This document shows positions 42,293-49,955 of a stretch of DNA of 64,000 nt, piece by piece (position 1 is the first letter of the stretch; each line of letters begins with the position of its first letter). Under the pieces are notes generated by a model that saw only the letters and a program-made list of their open reading frames with translations, was not told the origin of the DNA and searched no databases. The position numbers were made by a program, and so were the translations under genes. This stretch comes from Deltaproteobacteria bacterium (lineage in GTDB: Bacteria > Myxococcota_A > Polyangia > DRWM01 > JAAZOP01): NCBI GenBank assembly GCA_016218815.1, contig JACRCX010000103.1:1-64000 (forward strand). The letters run 5' to 3'.

Positions 42293-42967
42293 CTAGTAGA
42301 GCTGCGGGATGCACACGGGGCCGGGGATGGGGATGTAAGGCATCGAGGACGGATCGAAACAGGTGTAGCCCTCGGACTCGCGGCATTCGCCGGGGGTGCC
42401 GGGGGTGCAAGACTGGAAGCAACCGACCCAGCCGACGAAGCTGAGGTCGACGCAGACCGAGTCCGTTCCGCACGAGGCCGCGTCCGCGGGGTCGCAGGTG
42501 CTGGTGCAGTAGCCGCCGGCGAAGTCGATGGCGCCGATGATCGGCAGTGCCACCGTGGTCATGCAGGTGGCGTCGCCGGGGCCCACGCAGTCTCCGTCGC
42601 CCGTGCACGCCTCGCCGACGTTGTAGGTCGACGGATCGGCGTCGGAGCGCGCATCGCCGTCGCCCGAGCCGTCGACGGGCGAGAAGTCGCTCTCCACGGC
42701 CGCATCCTCGACGACCTCCTCGACGACCTCCTCGACGGCGTCGGCCTCCGCCTCGGCCTCCGGCGCGGCGTCGGCCTCGCCGCCACCGTCGTCGGCGGCG
42801 ACGCACCTGCCGTCGACGCAGACCTGGTCGGCAGTGCACGGCGGGTTGCAGCCCTCGGCGCTGCTCCCCGAATCGCCGCAGGCCCACCATGCCGTCGCGG
42901 CGGCCGCGACGAGCAAGCCGAACGCCAGGATCACGGTACGAGGCATCTCCTGCTTCATCCGACGCAT
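42293..42967 (-). CDS. Cys-rich lipoprotein
   Basis: 224 residues with an ideal GGGAGGAG ribosome site. The signal helix ends near WWACGDSG (lipidation probable). Two Cys modules follow (CNPPCTADQVCVDGRC; a later C-x7-C set). They are separated by an Asp/Glu/Ala linker that includes the VEEVVEEVVED repeat. The C-terminal half is disulfide-rich (GEACTGDGDCVGPGDATC ... CRESEGYTCFDP). It resembles the 8261 protein in style. No catalytic motif. A surface structural or binding role is inferred. Confidence 0.65.
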   Translation of the reverse strand: MRRMKQEMPRTVILAFGLLVAAAATAWWACGDSGSSAEGCNPPCTADQVCVDGRCVAADDGGGEADAAPEAEAEADAVEEVVEEVVEDAAVESDFSPVDGSGDGDARSDADPSTYNVGEACTGDGDCVGPGDATCMTTVALPIIGAIDFAGGYCTSTCDPADAASCGTDSVCVDLSFVGWVGCFQSCTPGTPGECRESEGYTCFDPSSMPYIPIPGPVCIPQLY

Positions 42968-43013
42968 CGTCTCCTCCCGTTGCCGTTCGAGCCCCCGGTT
43001 GCGATCGGGGCGG

Positions 43014-43019
43014 ATTATA
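43014..43019 (-). promoter_or_regulatory. Candidate -10 box (TATAAT) of the Cys-rich lipoprotein gene
   Basis: A perfect TATAAT on the minus strand lies 46 bp upstream of the start at 42967. In such GC-rich DNA the match stands out, but no good -35 hexamer lies at 16-18 bp. Confidence 0.35.
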
Positions 43020-43051
43020 GCACAACGATCCGCTGAACGGCCGCAACCGGC

Positions 43052-43088
43052 CAGCCGCGGGCTGAAGCCCGCGGTCCGGATGAACGAG
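43052..43088. repeat. Hairpin repeat CCGCGGGCTGAAGCCCGCGG (copy 2)
   Basis: A perfect 7-bp stem with the loop CTGAAG, followed by TCCGGATGAACGAGCC, just downstream of the HAD-phosphatase stop codon. It matches 26224-26258 except in the loop and flank. It may end the phosphatase transcript. Confidence 0.7.
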
Positions 43089-43102
43089 CCCCGGGGCCGG
43101 TC

Positions 43103-43816
43103 CTACGGGTCGTCGTCGAGATTGACGGGGCCGCCGGCGCGCGACCAGTCGACGATCCTCCAGCGGCGGCGGCGGGCGACCCAGCGCAGGCGGGCGTCGG
43201 GGTTGACGACTCGGGGGCGCCCGACGCGCAGCAGCATCGGCAGATCGGTGTTGCTGTCGGAGTAGAAGTAGCTGCGGTCCAGCTCGATGCCTTCGCGCGC
43301 CGCGAACGCCTCGGCCAGCTCGACCTTGCCGGCGCCATAGCAGAGCGGCAGCACCGGCTCGCCGGTGAACCTCCCCTCGACGACCTCGTAGCGGCTGGAC
43401 AGGAACGCGTCGAGGCCGAAGTAGCGTGCGGCGAGGTCCGACTCGTAGGGCGAGGTCGAGGTGAGCAGGACGACGGGGTGGCCACGCGAGCGGTGGGCCT
43501 CGACGACCGCGCGGCCGCCGCGCGCCTCGTGCCGCGGCACGACCTCGGTCTCGAACCACTCCCGGGTCCAGGTACGGACGTTCTCCTCGAGCTCGCCCTT
43601 GATGGTGCGGAGGGCCTCGCGGGTGGCGTGCTCGATGTCGACCGCGCCGACGTGGTAGGCGCCGAGGAACCCGACGGCCTTGAAGGTCTGCCACAGGGAG
43701 ACGCGGCCGTGGCGGCGTTCGCGCTGGAGCCACAGTCGGGCGCTGTTGGCCGAGAGCAGGGTGCCGTCCAGGTCGAAGAACGCGGCCACCTTTCCGCCGG
43801 GCGAGGGTTTCCCCAT
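43103..43816 (-). CDS. HAD-IB family phosphatase (SerB-like)
   Basis: 237 residues, cytoplasmic. HAD motif I is FFDLDGTLL with the nucleophile Asp and acid/base Asp. Motif II is LLTSTSPY, the motif III lysine lies in GAGKVELAEAF, and motif IV is FYSDSNTDLPML. Together these define subfamily IB (phosphoserine phosphatase, glycerol-phosphate or lysophosphatidate phosphatases, PlsC-linked forms). The predicted activity is phosphomonoester hydrolysis; the substrate is unknown. The spacer after its stop codon holds a hairpin repeat. Nothing indicates inactivation. Confidence 0.88.
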   Translation of the reverse strand: MGKPSPGGKVAAFFDLDGTLLSANSARLWLQRERRHGRVSLWQTFKAVGFLGAYHVGAVDIEHATREALRTIKGELEENVRTWTREWFETEVVPRHEARGGRAVVEAHRSRGHPVVLLTSTSPYESDLAARYFGLDAFLSSRYEVVEGRFTGEPVLPLCYGAGKVELAEAFAAREGIELDRSYFYSDSNTDLPMLLRVGRPRVVNPDARLRWVARRRRWRIVDWSRAGGPVNLDDDP

Positions 43817-43867
43817 CGCGGGGGAGGGTAGGCGGTGGGGGCGTGCCGGGTCAACCGGGGACCGGCG

Positions 43868-43913
43868 GGCGGGCGCACTCGCCCGGCTTCGCCGGGCTAC
43901 GTGGCGCCCCTAC
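43868..43913. repeat. GGGCGCACTCGCCC...GGCGCCCCTAC element (copy 3)
   Basis: It begins GCGGGCGCACTCGCCC, then a perfect hairpin GCCCGGCTTCGCCGGGC, and ends GGGCTACGTGGCGCCCCTAC. The permease gene on the minus strand takes its TAG stop (43912-43910) from this end, as in the other two copies. Confidence 0.8.
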
Positions 43914-45346
43914 TGGAGGGCGCGGACGGGGTCGAGGCGCGCGGCGCGCAGGGAGGGGACGAAGGCGCCGACGACGGTGAAGACGACGGCGAAGGCGATC
44001 GCGGTGATGACGATCCAGGGCCGGAAATCGAAGAAGGTGGCGGGCTTGTAGGGGAACTGCGGCACCTGGGTGATGAGCATGGTGTCGAAGACGAGGCTGC
44101 CGGAGTAGGCGAGGGCGAGGCCGAGCACGCCGGACAGGAGTCCGATGAAGACGGCCTCGAGCAGGAACACGTTGCGGATGTTGGCCCGCGTGGCGCCGAC
44201 GGCCCGGAACAGCCCGATCTCGCGCCGGCGCTCGAGCACCAGCATGAAGAAGGTGTGCATGATGTTGAAGCCGGCGATGGTGATCACGATCAGCGAGATG
44301 AGGAGCAGGATGATGCCCAGCACCTCGACGATGCTCGACACCTGTTCGGCGATGCGCGACTTGATGTCGAAGCCCTTCTCGCGCACGAGGCGGATGACGT
44401 CGGAGATGTCCTCCTTGCTGGCCGCGCGGACCGAGACGCTGGAGTAGCGGGCGGCGCCCTTGGTCCCGGCGTACTCGTCGTTCCAGTCGCGGACGTACTC
44501 GATGGGGAACGTGACGCCCAGATCCATCGACTTCTCGGAGACGCCGGTGATCTGCATGCGCACGTTGCGCTGGCGCCAGCGAACGACCTGCGGGCCCATG
44601 AACGAGTCGCCCAGGCGGGTGGTGAACTGCAGCTCCTTCTCCGCCACCCGCAAGAGGCCCTCGTTGAGCTGCACGTACCCGTGTCCCGGCGCGAAGACGG
44701 TGTTGTAGAATTCGAGCAGGTAGCGCGAGAGCAGCGTGGGGACGGGGAGGGCGCACGCGCGGTAGCGGCGGATGGTCAACGGGTCGACGTCGGCGACGTC
44801 GGGCGCGGGCGGGCCGTCGAAGCGGACCTCGCAGTACTCGCCTCGCGGGCAGTCGGTGTCGAAGCGGCAGCGGCGGTTGGACTGGAAGGGCCGGCGATCC
44901 TCGAACGGCTCGGGCGGGTTGACCAGCTCCTTGGCCACCTCCTGGGGGGGGATGCCGTCCGCGATGGTCTCGACGCGGATCTCGCTCCCGACCAGGGCCT
45001 TGCCGCCGTAGCTGACGCCGGAGAACTTGTAGTTCATCCGCGGCAGCACCTCGACCACGCCCGGAATGCCCTTGATCGTCTTCACGTCGTCGTCGGACAG
45101 GCCGAAGGTGTCCTCGCCGAAGATGGTCTGGGCCATCCGCTGCAGGTCCGACGACAGCGGAATCACCTCGATCTGGTCGATCGGGACGATGTCGCCCTCG
45201 ACGACGTTGCGCACCTGTTCGACGAGCGCGAGGAACAGGCCGAACAACGCGATGCCGGCGGCGATGCCGATCGCCGAGATCGACAGCGACGTGGAGTTGC
45301 GCCAGATGTTCTGGCCCACCACGCGCGTCAGCCCGACCAGCGTCAT
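43910..45346 (-). CDS. ABC transporter permease, FtsX/LolC/MacB type, with Cys-rich insert
   Basis: 478 residues. TM1 (~21-43) is followed by a large periplasmic domain (~44-325) and then three C-terminal membrane segments (the first reads SIVEVLGIILLLISLIVITIAGFN, then the cytoplasmic LERRREIGLFRAVGATRANI, the LolC/MacB coupling helix). The family extracts lipoproteins or exports substrates by mechanotransmission. Residues ~160-198 carry a C-x5-C-x5-C-x25-C module (CRFDTDCPRGEYC), a motif of secreted Cys-rich proteins that I do not know from LolC/E or MacB. The ATPase partner lies immediately upstream (8-bp gap) and is transcribed first. Confidence 0.88.
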   Translation of the reverse strand: MTLVGLTRVVGQNIWRNSTSLSISAIGIAAGIALFGLFLALVEQVRNVVEGDIVPIDQIEVIPLSSDLQRMAQTIFGEDTFGLSDDDVKTIKGIPGVVEVLPRMNYKFSGVSYGGKALVGSEIRVETIADGIPPQEVAKELVNPPEPFEDRRPFQSNRRCRFDTDCPRGEYCEVRFDGPPAPDVADVDPLTIRRYRACALPVPTLLSRYLLEFYNTVFAPGHGYVQLNEGLLRVAEKELQFTTRLGDSFMGPQVVRWRQRNVRMQITGVSEKSMDLGVTFPIEYVRDWNDEYAGTKGAARYSSVSVRAASKEDISDVIRLVREKGFDIKSRIAEQVSSIVEVLGIILLLISLIVITIAGFNIMHTFFMLVLERRREIGLFRAVGATRANIRNVFLLEAVFIGLLSGVLGLALAYSGSLVFDTMLITQVPQFPYKPATFFDFRPWIVITAIAFAVVFTVVGAFVPSLRAARLDPVRALQ

Positions 45347-45354
45347 CGGTGCGC

Positions 45355-46092
45355 TCAGTCCGCCGGCGGCGCGGAAGACGACGAGGAGAGGTCGGTCACC
45401 CGCTTTCCGGGCTCCGTCCGGGTGTCCTCGATCTTCCGGTCAGCGAGGTGCAGGATGCGCGGCGCGACGCGCGAGAGACGCTCGTCGTGCGTCACCACCA
45501 GCACCGTCACCCCCAGGTCCTTGTTCAGCTCGCGGAACAGGTCGACGATCTGGGCCCCGGTCTCGCGGTCCAGGTTCCCCGTCGGCTCGTCGCAGAGGAG
45601 CAGCTTGGGCTGCATGATGAGCGCGCGGGCGATCGCGACGCGCTGCTTCTGGCCGCCCGAGATGTAGATCGGCCGGACTTCGGCCTTGTCGGCCACGCCC
45701 ACCTTCTCCAGGAGCAGCCGCCCGCGGGCCTGCGCCTCCTTCGTCGGACGTCCGGCGAAGAAGTACGGCAGCATCACGTTCTCGAGACAGGTCAGATGTT
45801 CCAGCAGGTGGAACGACTGGAAGATGAAGCCGATGGTCCGGTTGCGCAGCGTCGAGATCCGCCGGTCCGAGAGCGCCTTCATCTCCTTGTCGGCGATCTT
45901 GAGGCTGCCGGTGTACTCGCGATCCAGACCGCCCAGGAGGTTGAGCAGGGTGGTCTTTCCCGAGCCCGAGGGCCCGATGATCGAGAGGAACTCGCCTTCC
46001 TCGACGGAGAACCCGACGTGGTCCAGGACCGGCGTCACCACGTTCGCCAGACGGTAGGTCTTGGTCAGATCCCGAATCTCGATCAGTGCCAT
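45355..46092 (-). CDS. ABC transporter ATP-binding protein, LolD/MacB type
   Basis: 245 residues. Walker A GPSGSGKTTLLNLLGGLD, Q-loop FQSFHLLEHLTCLENVMLP, signature ISGGQKQRVAIARAL (the first residue of LSGGQ is Ile), Walker B LLLCDEPTGNLD and the H-loop VVTHDERL. The TGNLD block and SIIGPSGSGK are typical of LolD/MacB/FtsE. It energises the permease encoded 8 bp downstream. Whether the pair sorts lipoproteins or exports something else is not decidable; only one permease gene is present, so a homodimeric permease is expected. The many lipoproteins nearby make a sorting role plausible. Confidence 0.93.
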   Translation of the reverse strand: MALIEIRDLTKTYRLANVVTPVLDHVGFSVEEGEFLSIIGPSGSGKTTLLNLLGGLDREYTGSLKIADKEMKALSDRRISTLRNRTIGFIFQSFHLLEHLTCLENVMLPYFFAGRPTKEAQARGRLLLEKVGVADKAEVRPIYISGGQKQRVAIARALIMQPKLLLCDEPTGNLDRETGAQIVDLFRELNKDLGVTVLVVTHDERLSRVAPRILHLADRKIEDTRTEPGKRVTDLSSSSSAPPAD

Positions 46093-46140
46093 CGTCGTTC
46101 GTCCGCTCGCCGGGTCCCAGCCCCTTTGCCTGTATACAAC

Positions 46141-46175
46141 AGGCGGGGGCTGGGGGCTAGTCCAGCCCCCCGCGA
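46141..46175. repeat. GGGGGCT hairpin/tandem (GGGGGCTG family, copy 1)
   Basis: GGCGGGGGCTGGGGGCTAGT then CCAGCCCCCC makes a 7-bp stem with a 5-nt loop in the divergent gap between the ABC operon and lptA. The GGGGGCT unit is tandem again at 46248-46280 and at 61239-61262. Confidence 0.6.
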
Positions 46176-46247
46176 CCGGCGGATCGTCGATGCAGGTAAT
46201 TCAGGCGACGGAGGTCGAGTTTCAGGTCGGGGTGAGGGGGACAAGAG

Positions 46248-46280
46248 GGGGTCGGGGGCTGGGGGCTGGGGGCTGGCAGG
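46248..46280. repeat. Tandem GGGGGCTG repeat (copy 2)
   Basis: Four direct copies of GGGGCTG lie about 60 bp upstream of lptA. G-runs of 4-5 at regular spacing could form a G-quadruplex on the plus strand, which is only a structural possibility. Confidence 0.6.
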
Positions 46281-46332
46281 ACGGGAGGGCGCAGTTGCGC
46301 GGGGGGACGGCATCTGACAGGGTAGCGGGGTG

Positions 46333-47031
46333 ATGACGCGCGGGGCTCGACTTGCGACGGTGCTGGCGGCGGGGCTGGGGGCGGCGGGTGTGGGGTGCGC
46401 GCAGCGGGCGGAGGCGGCGCCGGGCTGCGCGGAGCGGCCGGTCGCGACCGGGCTCCGCGTGGCGGTCGAGGGGGTGGGCGGGGAGAGAGTGGACCTGCGG
46501 GCGGCGGCGGCGAATCTCGAGCCCGGGTTCCCGGACCGCGTGGCGGGATCCTTTGACGACGCGGCCCTCGTCGTGACGGCGGCCCGGGGGGAGTTTCCGA
46601 AAGACGACGCGACCGTCGCAGCGAAGGGGCCGGCCGACCCGGCTTCGAGCGACCTGGAGTCGTTCAGCGTGCGGGCGCGGCACATGCGCTACGACTCGCG
46701 GGGCGGGACGGCGTCATTCTCGGGGGACGTACAGGTCGAGCTGGGCGAGACGAGGCTCTCCTGCGACACGCTCGAGGTCACGTATCACCGCGAAGAGGGC
46801 ACTGTGGATTTCCTTGCGGACGGGTCGGTGCACGTCGAGCGACCCGGGCTGGTGGCGACGGCGGGGAAGGCCCAGTACGAGGGCGAGGCGCACGCTCTGA
46901 CCCTCACGGAATCGCCTCGGGTGGAAGGCGACATGGGGGTGCTGGAGGGGGCGCGCATCGTCCTGGACGTCGAGGCGGAGACGGTGACCGTGGAGGAGGT
47001 CCGCGGGACGTTCCGGGTACAGCGACCGTGA
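46333..47031 (+). CDS. lptA: LptA/LptC-type lipopolysaccharide transport protein
   Basis: 232 residues. The signal ends in GVGCAQ, a possible lipobox, so it may be a lipoprotein. The C-terminal ~140 residues have the OstA/LptA beta-jellyroll repeat: FSVRARHMRYDSRGGTASFSG, EVTYHREEGTVDFLADGSVH, VATAGKAQYEGEAHALTLT. These line a groove that carries LPS across the periplasm. The N-terminal part is less conserved and could be LptC-like. It overlaps lptB by 4 nt (GTGA), the usual lpt operon arrangement, which supports the assignment. Confidence 0.8.
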   Translation: MTRGARLATVLAAGLGAAGVGCAQRAEAAPGCAERPVATGLRVAVEGVGGERVDLRAAAANLEPGFPDRVAGSFDDAALVVTAARGEFPKDDATVAAKGPADPASSDLESFSVRARHMRYDSRGGTASFSGDVQVELGETRLSCDTLEVTYHREEGTVDFLADGSVHVERPGLVATAGKAQYEGEAHALTLTESPRVEGDMGVLEGARIVLDVEAETVTVEEVRGTFRVQRP

Positions 47032-47789
47032 ACCCCGGTGTGTCGCCGAAGACGCCGTCCGAGGGGGATTCCGGCGCCGCGTTATTGGAGGTGCGGGGCT
47101 TGCGGCGGCGGTTCGGGCGGAGGGAAGTGCTCAAGGGTCTCGAGCTGGCGGTCGGAGCGGGGGAGGTGGTCGGGCTGCTGGGGCCGAACGGTGCGGGGAA
47201 GACGACGGCGTTCCGGATCCTGATGGGGTTCCTGGCGGCGGACGCGGGGGAGGTCCGGTTCCTGGGCGAGGCGATCGGGCGACTTCCGGTGCACGAGCGG
47301 GCGCGCCGGGGGCTCGGTTATCTTCCGCAGAACCCGTCGGTGTTGGCAGGTCTGAGCGTCGTGGGGAACGTGCTGGTGGTTCTGGAGGAACGCGGATTCA
47401 AGGATGCGAAAGTGCGGGCGGAAGAGGCGCTGGAGAGGGCAGGGCTGGGGCACTTGGCGGGGCAGGGCGCGGGCACGCTTTCCGGGGGGGAGCGAAGGCG
47501 ACTGGAGATTGCGCGGCTGCTGGCGTTGGGGCCGCGGGTCGCTCTCCTGGACGAGCCGTTCGCGGGGGTTGATCCGCTGGCTGCGGAGGATCTGCGGGGG
47601 CGGATTTCGGGGATGCGGGCCGACGGGGTGGCGGTGCTGCTGACGGACCACAACGTGCCAGAGACGATGCGGGTGTGCGACCGGATCCACATTCTGGTGG
47701 ACGGCGCGGTGGCGTGCAGCGGGACGCCGGAGGCGATCCGGGGGGATCCTGTCGCGCGGAGGCTGTACTTGGGGAATTCGGCTTCCTGA
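47028..47789 (+). CDS. lptB: LPS export ABC transporter ATPase LptB
   Basis: 253 residues from a GTG overlapping the lptA stop. Walker A GPNGAGKTTAF, Q-loop YLPQNPSVLAGLSVVGNV, signature LSGGERRRLEIARLL, Walker B VALLDEPFAGVDPLA, H-loop TDHNV. The FAGVDP block and DHNVPETMRVCDR are hallmarks of LptB rather than amino-acid (LivF) ATPases. It powers LPS extraction by LptF/LptG, which are not in the window. The gene usually lies just before rpoN; here a 631-residue lipoprotein gene intervenes. Confidence 0.93.
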   Translation: MNPGVSPKTPSEGDSGAALLEVRGLRRRFGRREVLKGLELAVGAGEVVGLLGPNGAGKTTAFRILMGFLAADAGEVRFLGEAIGRLPVHERARRGLGYLPQNPSVLAGLSVVGNVLVVLEERGFKDAKVRAEEALERAGLGHLAGQGAGTLSGGERRRLEIARLLALGPRVALLDEPFAGVDPLAAEDLRGRISGMRADGVAVLLTDHNVPETMRVCDRIHILVDGAVACSGTPEAIRGDPVARRLYLGNSAS

Positions 47790-47862
47790 GGGCGGACCGG
47801 ATTTCGAGGGCGGACCGGATTTCGCGCAAAGCTCGCAAAGGGACGCCAAGGACGCAAAGGGG
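47788..47862. repeat. 18-bp perfect tandem duplication plus GCAAAGGACGCAAAG repeat (copy 2)
   Basis: Directly after the lptB stop there are two perfect copies of GAGGGCGGACCGGATTTC (47788-47805, 47806-47823). They are followed by GCGCAAAGCTCGCAAAGG and GACGCCAAGGACGCAAAGG, the same family as 36437-36478. Confidence 0.8.
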
Positions 47863-47944
47863 AAGAGAGACAAGATCCGAACGTGGACGGTTTGTGCTCC
47901 GCGTGGCAGGATCGGGGTGGCGTTCGGGTTGTGGGAGGGGTGGG

Positions 47945-49840
47945 ATGAGGGGAAGACGGGGCGGGACCTTCGCGCTGCGCTTGGGGGTGTTCGCGAGCGT
48001 GTTTCTCGTCTGTGGGTGTGGGCCGAAGGACCCATGCGTGGGGGTGGACTGCTCGGGCGTCGGTTGGTGTCAGGCGTTGCCATACGACCTGGGTGGGTAC
48101 TGCGTTTGCGAGGCGGGGTACCATCCGGCGGGCGGGGGAATGGAGTGCGCGGCGAACGACGCGGCGAACCCGTGCACGGGGGTCGACTGCGGGGGGCACG
48201 GGTACTGCGGGAATGCGGCGGGCGCGGGCGGGCCGCTCTGCGTCTGCTTCCCCGGATGGCATATCGACGAGAGCGGGTTGTGGTGCCTTCCCGATGGGGC
48301 GCCCGGGGATGGGGGGTCCGGGCCTGATGAGGGCGACGGCGTCACCGGTGACGGGGACACGGGCGGCGTCTTCTGGCGCGACGAGCTGGTCTGGGAGCCG
48401 GCCCTGGACAGGGTCGACATCCTCGTCCTCCGGGGGCGAGTGTCGCCGATGAGCAGCAGCGAGATGAACATCACGAGGTGGTTCCCCGACTTGATCGAGG
48501 AACTCGTCAATCCGTCGGATGCGGATGGCGACGGCTTGCCGGACCATCCGGCGGTCGAGGACATCAACGTCGGCGTCATTTCGGACGACATGGGCACGAT
48601 GGGATTCCGCGTTTCCACGTGCAGCGAGTCCGATCGGGGAGACGACGGGTGCATGTTGCACGCACCGAGCCCGGCCGTGTTGGACTGCGCGGAGAGCTAT
48701 CCGACCTTCCTGTCACGCAACCCGACCAACGCCGCGACGTACGGCGTCGAGGAGCTGGGCCACGACTTCACTTGCATCGGGACGCTCGGAACGGACAGCT
48801 GCGGGTTCGAGCAGCAGCTCAAGGCGGTCGACAAGGCGCTCGTCGACAACTCCGGGGCCGGGCGCTGCAACGAAGGGTTCCTGCGACCCGATTCGACGCT
48901 CGTGGTGATCGTGCAGTCGGAGGAGGAAGACTGCTCGGTCGATCCCGCCCACCCCGAGATGTTCGACTCGACCCGGGACGACCTCGGCCACTTGAACATC
49001 CGGTGCTTCTTGCACCCGGAGTTCGTCATCCCCGTCGGCGACTACCTGGGCTCGCTCGGGCGGCTCTTGCCCGGGCGTCCAGGCGGCGTCGTCCTGGGCC
49101 TGATCGTCGGCGTGCCGCCGGATGCGCCCGAGTGCATCGGTTCGGGCGCCGGGTTGGAGGCGTGCCTCGGCGTGTCGTCGATGCAGGAGCGGATCGATCC
49201 GGAAGATCCGACCACGACCGTTCCCTCGTGCAACACGTCCATGGGGCAGGCGTTCCCTCCGCGGCGGTTCGTTCGGCTGGCGATCGACCTGGCGAACGCC
49301 GGCGGGAAGGTCTATGTGGATTCGGTCTGCAAGTACGACTGGTCCGAAGCGGTTCGCGGGATCACGGACGAGATCGTCGACGGCCTGACCGACGACACGG
49401 TGTGCGTGGAGCCGTTTCCGTTCGATCCTGCGACGTGCATGACCGGGTGCTACTTGTTCGAGACGCTCAATACGGGGCGGGCGTGCGAGGCGGATCCGGG
49501 GTGCCCGCAGGAGTGGTGTCCGGAGGCGTCGCCGGAGTCGCTGGACGTGCTGCGGCCTTGCCGGGACCCGGCGACGGGGGAGGCGTGCACGCCGCTGTTG
49601 CGGGACCTGGGGACGGAGGGGGCGGCGGGGTTCGAGCGGCGGCGGTGCCTGGTCCGGCAGGCGCCGCGCAATCCCTTCGCGGAGCATTGCGGGGACTACC
49701 TCGCGCCGTTGGCCGGCGGTTGGTACTACCTGCCGGGGGAATGGTACGGCGGCTGCGACAACCTGCGGTTCTACCATCCGGGGACGGAGGAGCTGATCGA
49801 TCCGGAGAGCTCGTTCGCGACGTTGCGGTGCTGGCGGTAG
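47945..49840 (+). CDS. Secreted EGF/VWA-like lipoprotein
   Basis: 631 residues. The signal ends in FLVCGCGPKD. Residues ~28-120 hold two EGF-like modules (CVGVDCSGVGWC ... YCVCEAGYHP; CTGVDCGGHGYC ... LCVCFPGWHI). Residues ~160-470 align with the VWA-like domain of Myxococcota surface proteins (DRVDILVLRGRVSPMSSSEM, ITRWFPDLIEELV, INVGVISDDMGTMG). The metal-binding MIDAS DxSxS, normally in this first strand, is not recognisable. The C-terminus is Cys-rich. No catalytic residues are seen. It lies between lptB and rpoN, where these genes are normally adjacent, with its own GGGAGGGG ribosome site. Confidence 0.75.
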   Translation: MRGRRGGTFALRLGVFASVFLVCGCGPKDPCVGVDCSGVGWCQALPYDLGGYCVCEAGYHPAGGGMECAANDAANPCTGVDCGGHGYCGNAAGAGGPLCVCFPGWHIDESGLWCLPDGAPGDGGSGPDEGDGVTGDGDTGGVFWRDELVWEPALDRVDILVLRGRVSPMSSSEMNITRWFPDLIEELVNPSDADGDGLPDHPAVEDINVGVISDDMGTMGFRVSTCSESDRGDDGCMLHAPSPAVLDCAESYPTFLSRNPTNAATYGVEELGHDFTCIGTLGTDSCGFEQQLKAVDKALVDNSGAGRCNEGFLRPDSTLVVIVQSEEEDCSVDPAHPEMFDSTRDDLGHLNIRCFLHPEFVIPVGDYLGSLGRLLPGRPGGVVLGLIVGVPPDAPECIGSGAGLEACLGVSSMQERIDPEDPTTTVPSCNTSMGQAFPPRRFVRLAIDLANAGGKVYVDSVCKYDWSEAVRGITDEIVDGLTDDTVCVEPFPFDPATCMTGCYLFETLNTGRACEADPGCPQEWCPEASPESLDVLRPCRDPATGEACTPLLRDLGTEGAAGFERRRCLVRQAPRNPFAEHCGDYLAPLAGGWYYLPGEWYGGCDNLRFYHPGTEELIDPESSFATLRCWR

Positions 49841-49955
49841 GGCGCTTCATGCGAAGAGCGCGCCGTCGTCCAATCGGTTCTCGGGGGTCTGCGTACGCAA
49901 AAAGAGTGCCGAGCCGCTTCCCAACGGAGGCCGGGATGTCTATACTCCGGCATTG

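Noticed and set aside
46129..46143. CCTGTATACAACAGG palindrome near lptA as a LexA/SOS box
   Set aside because: The CTG...CAG half-sites are too close together for a known LexA site and no SOS gene is adjacent. It may still be an unrelated operator.
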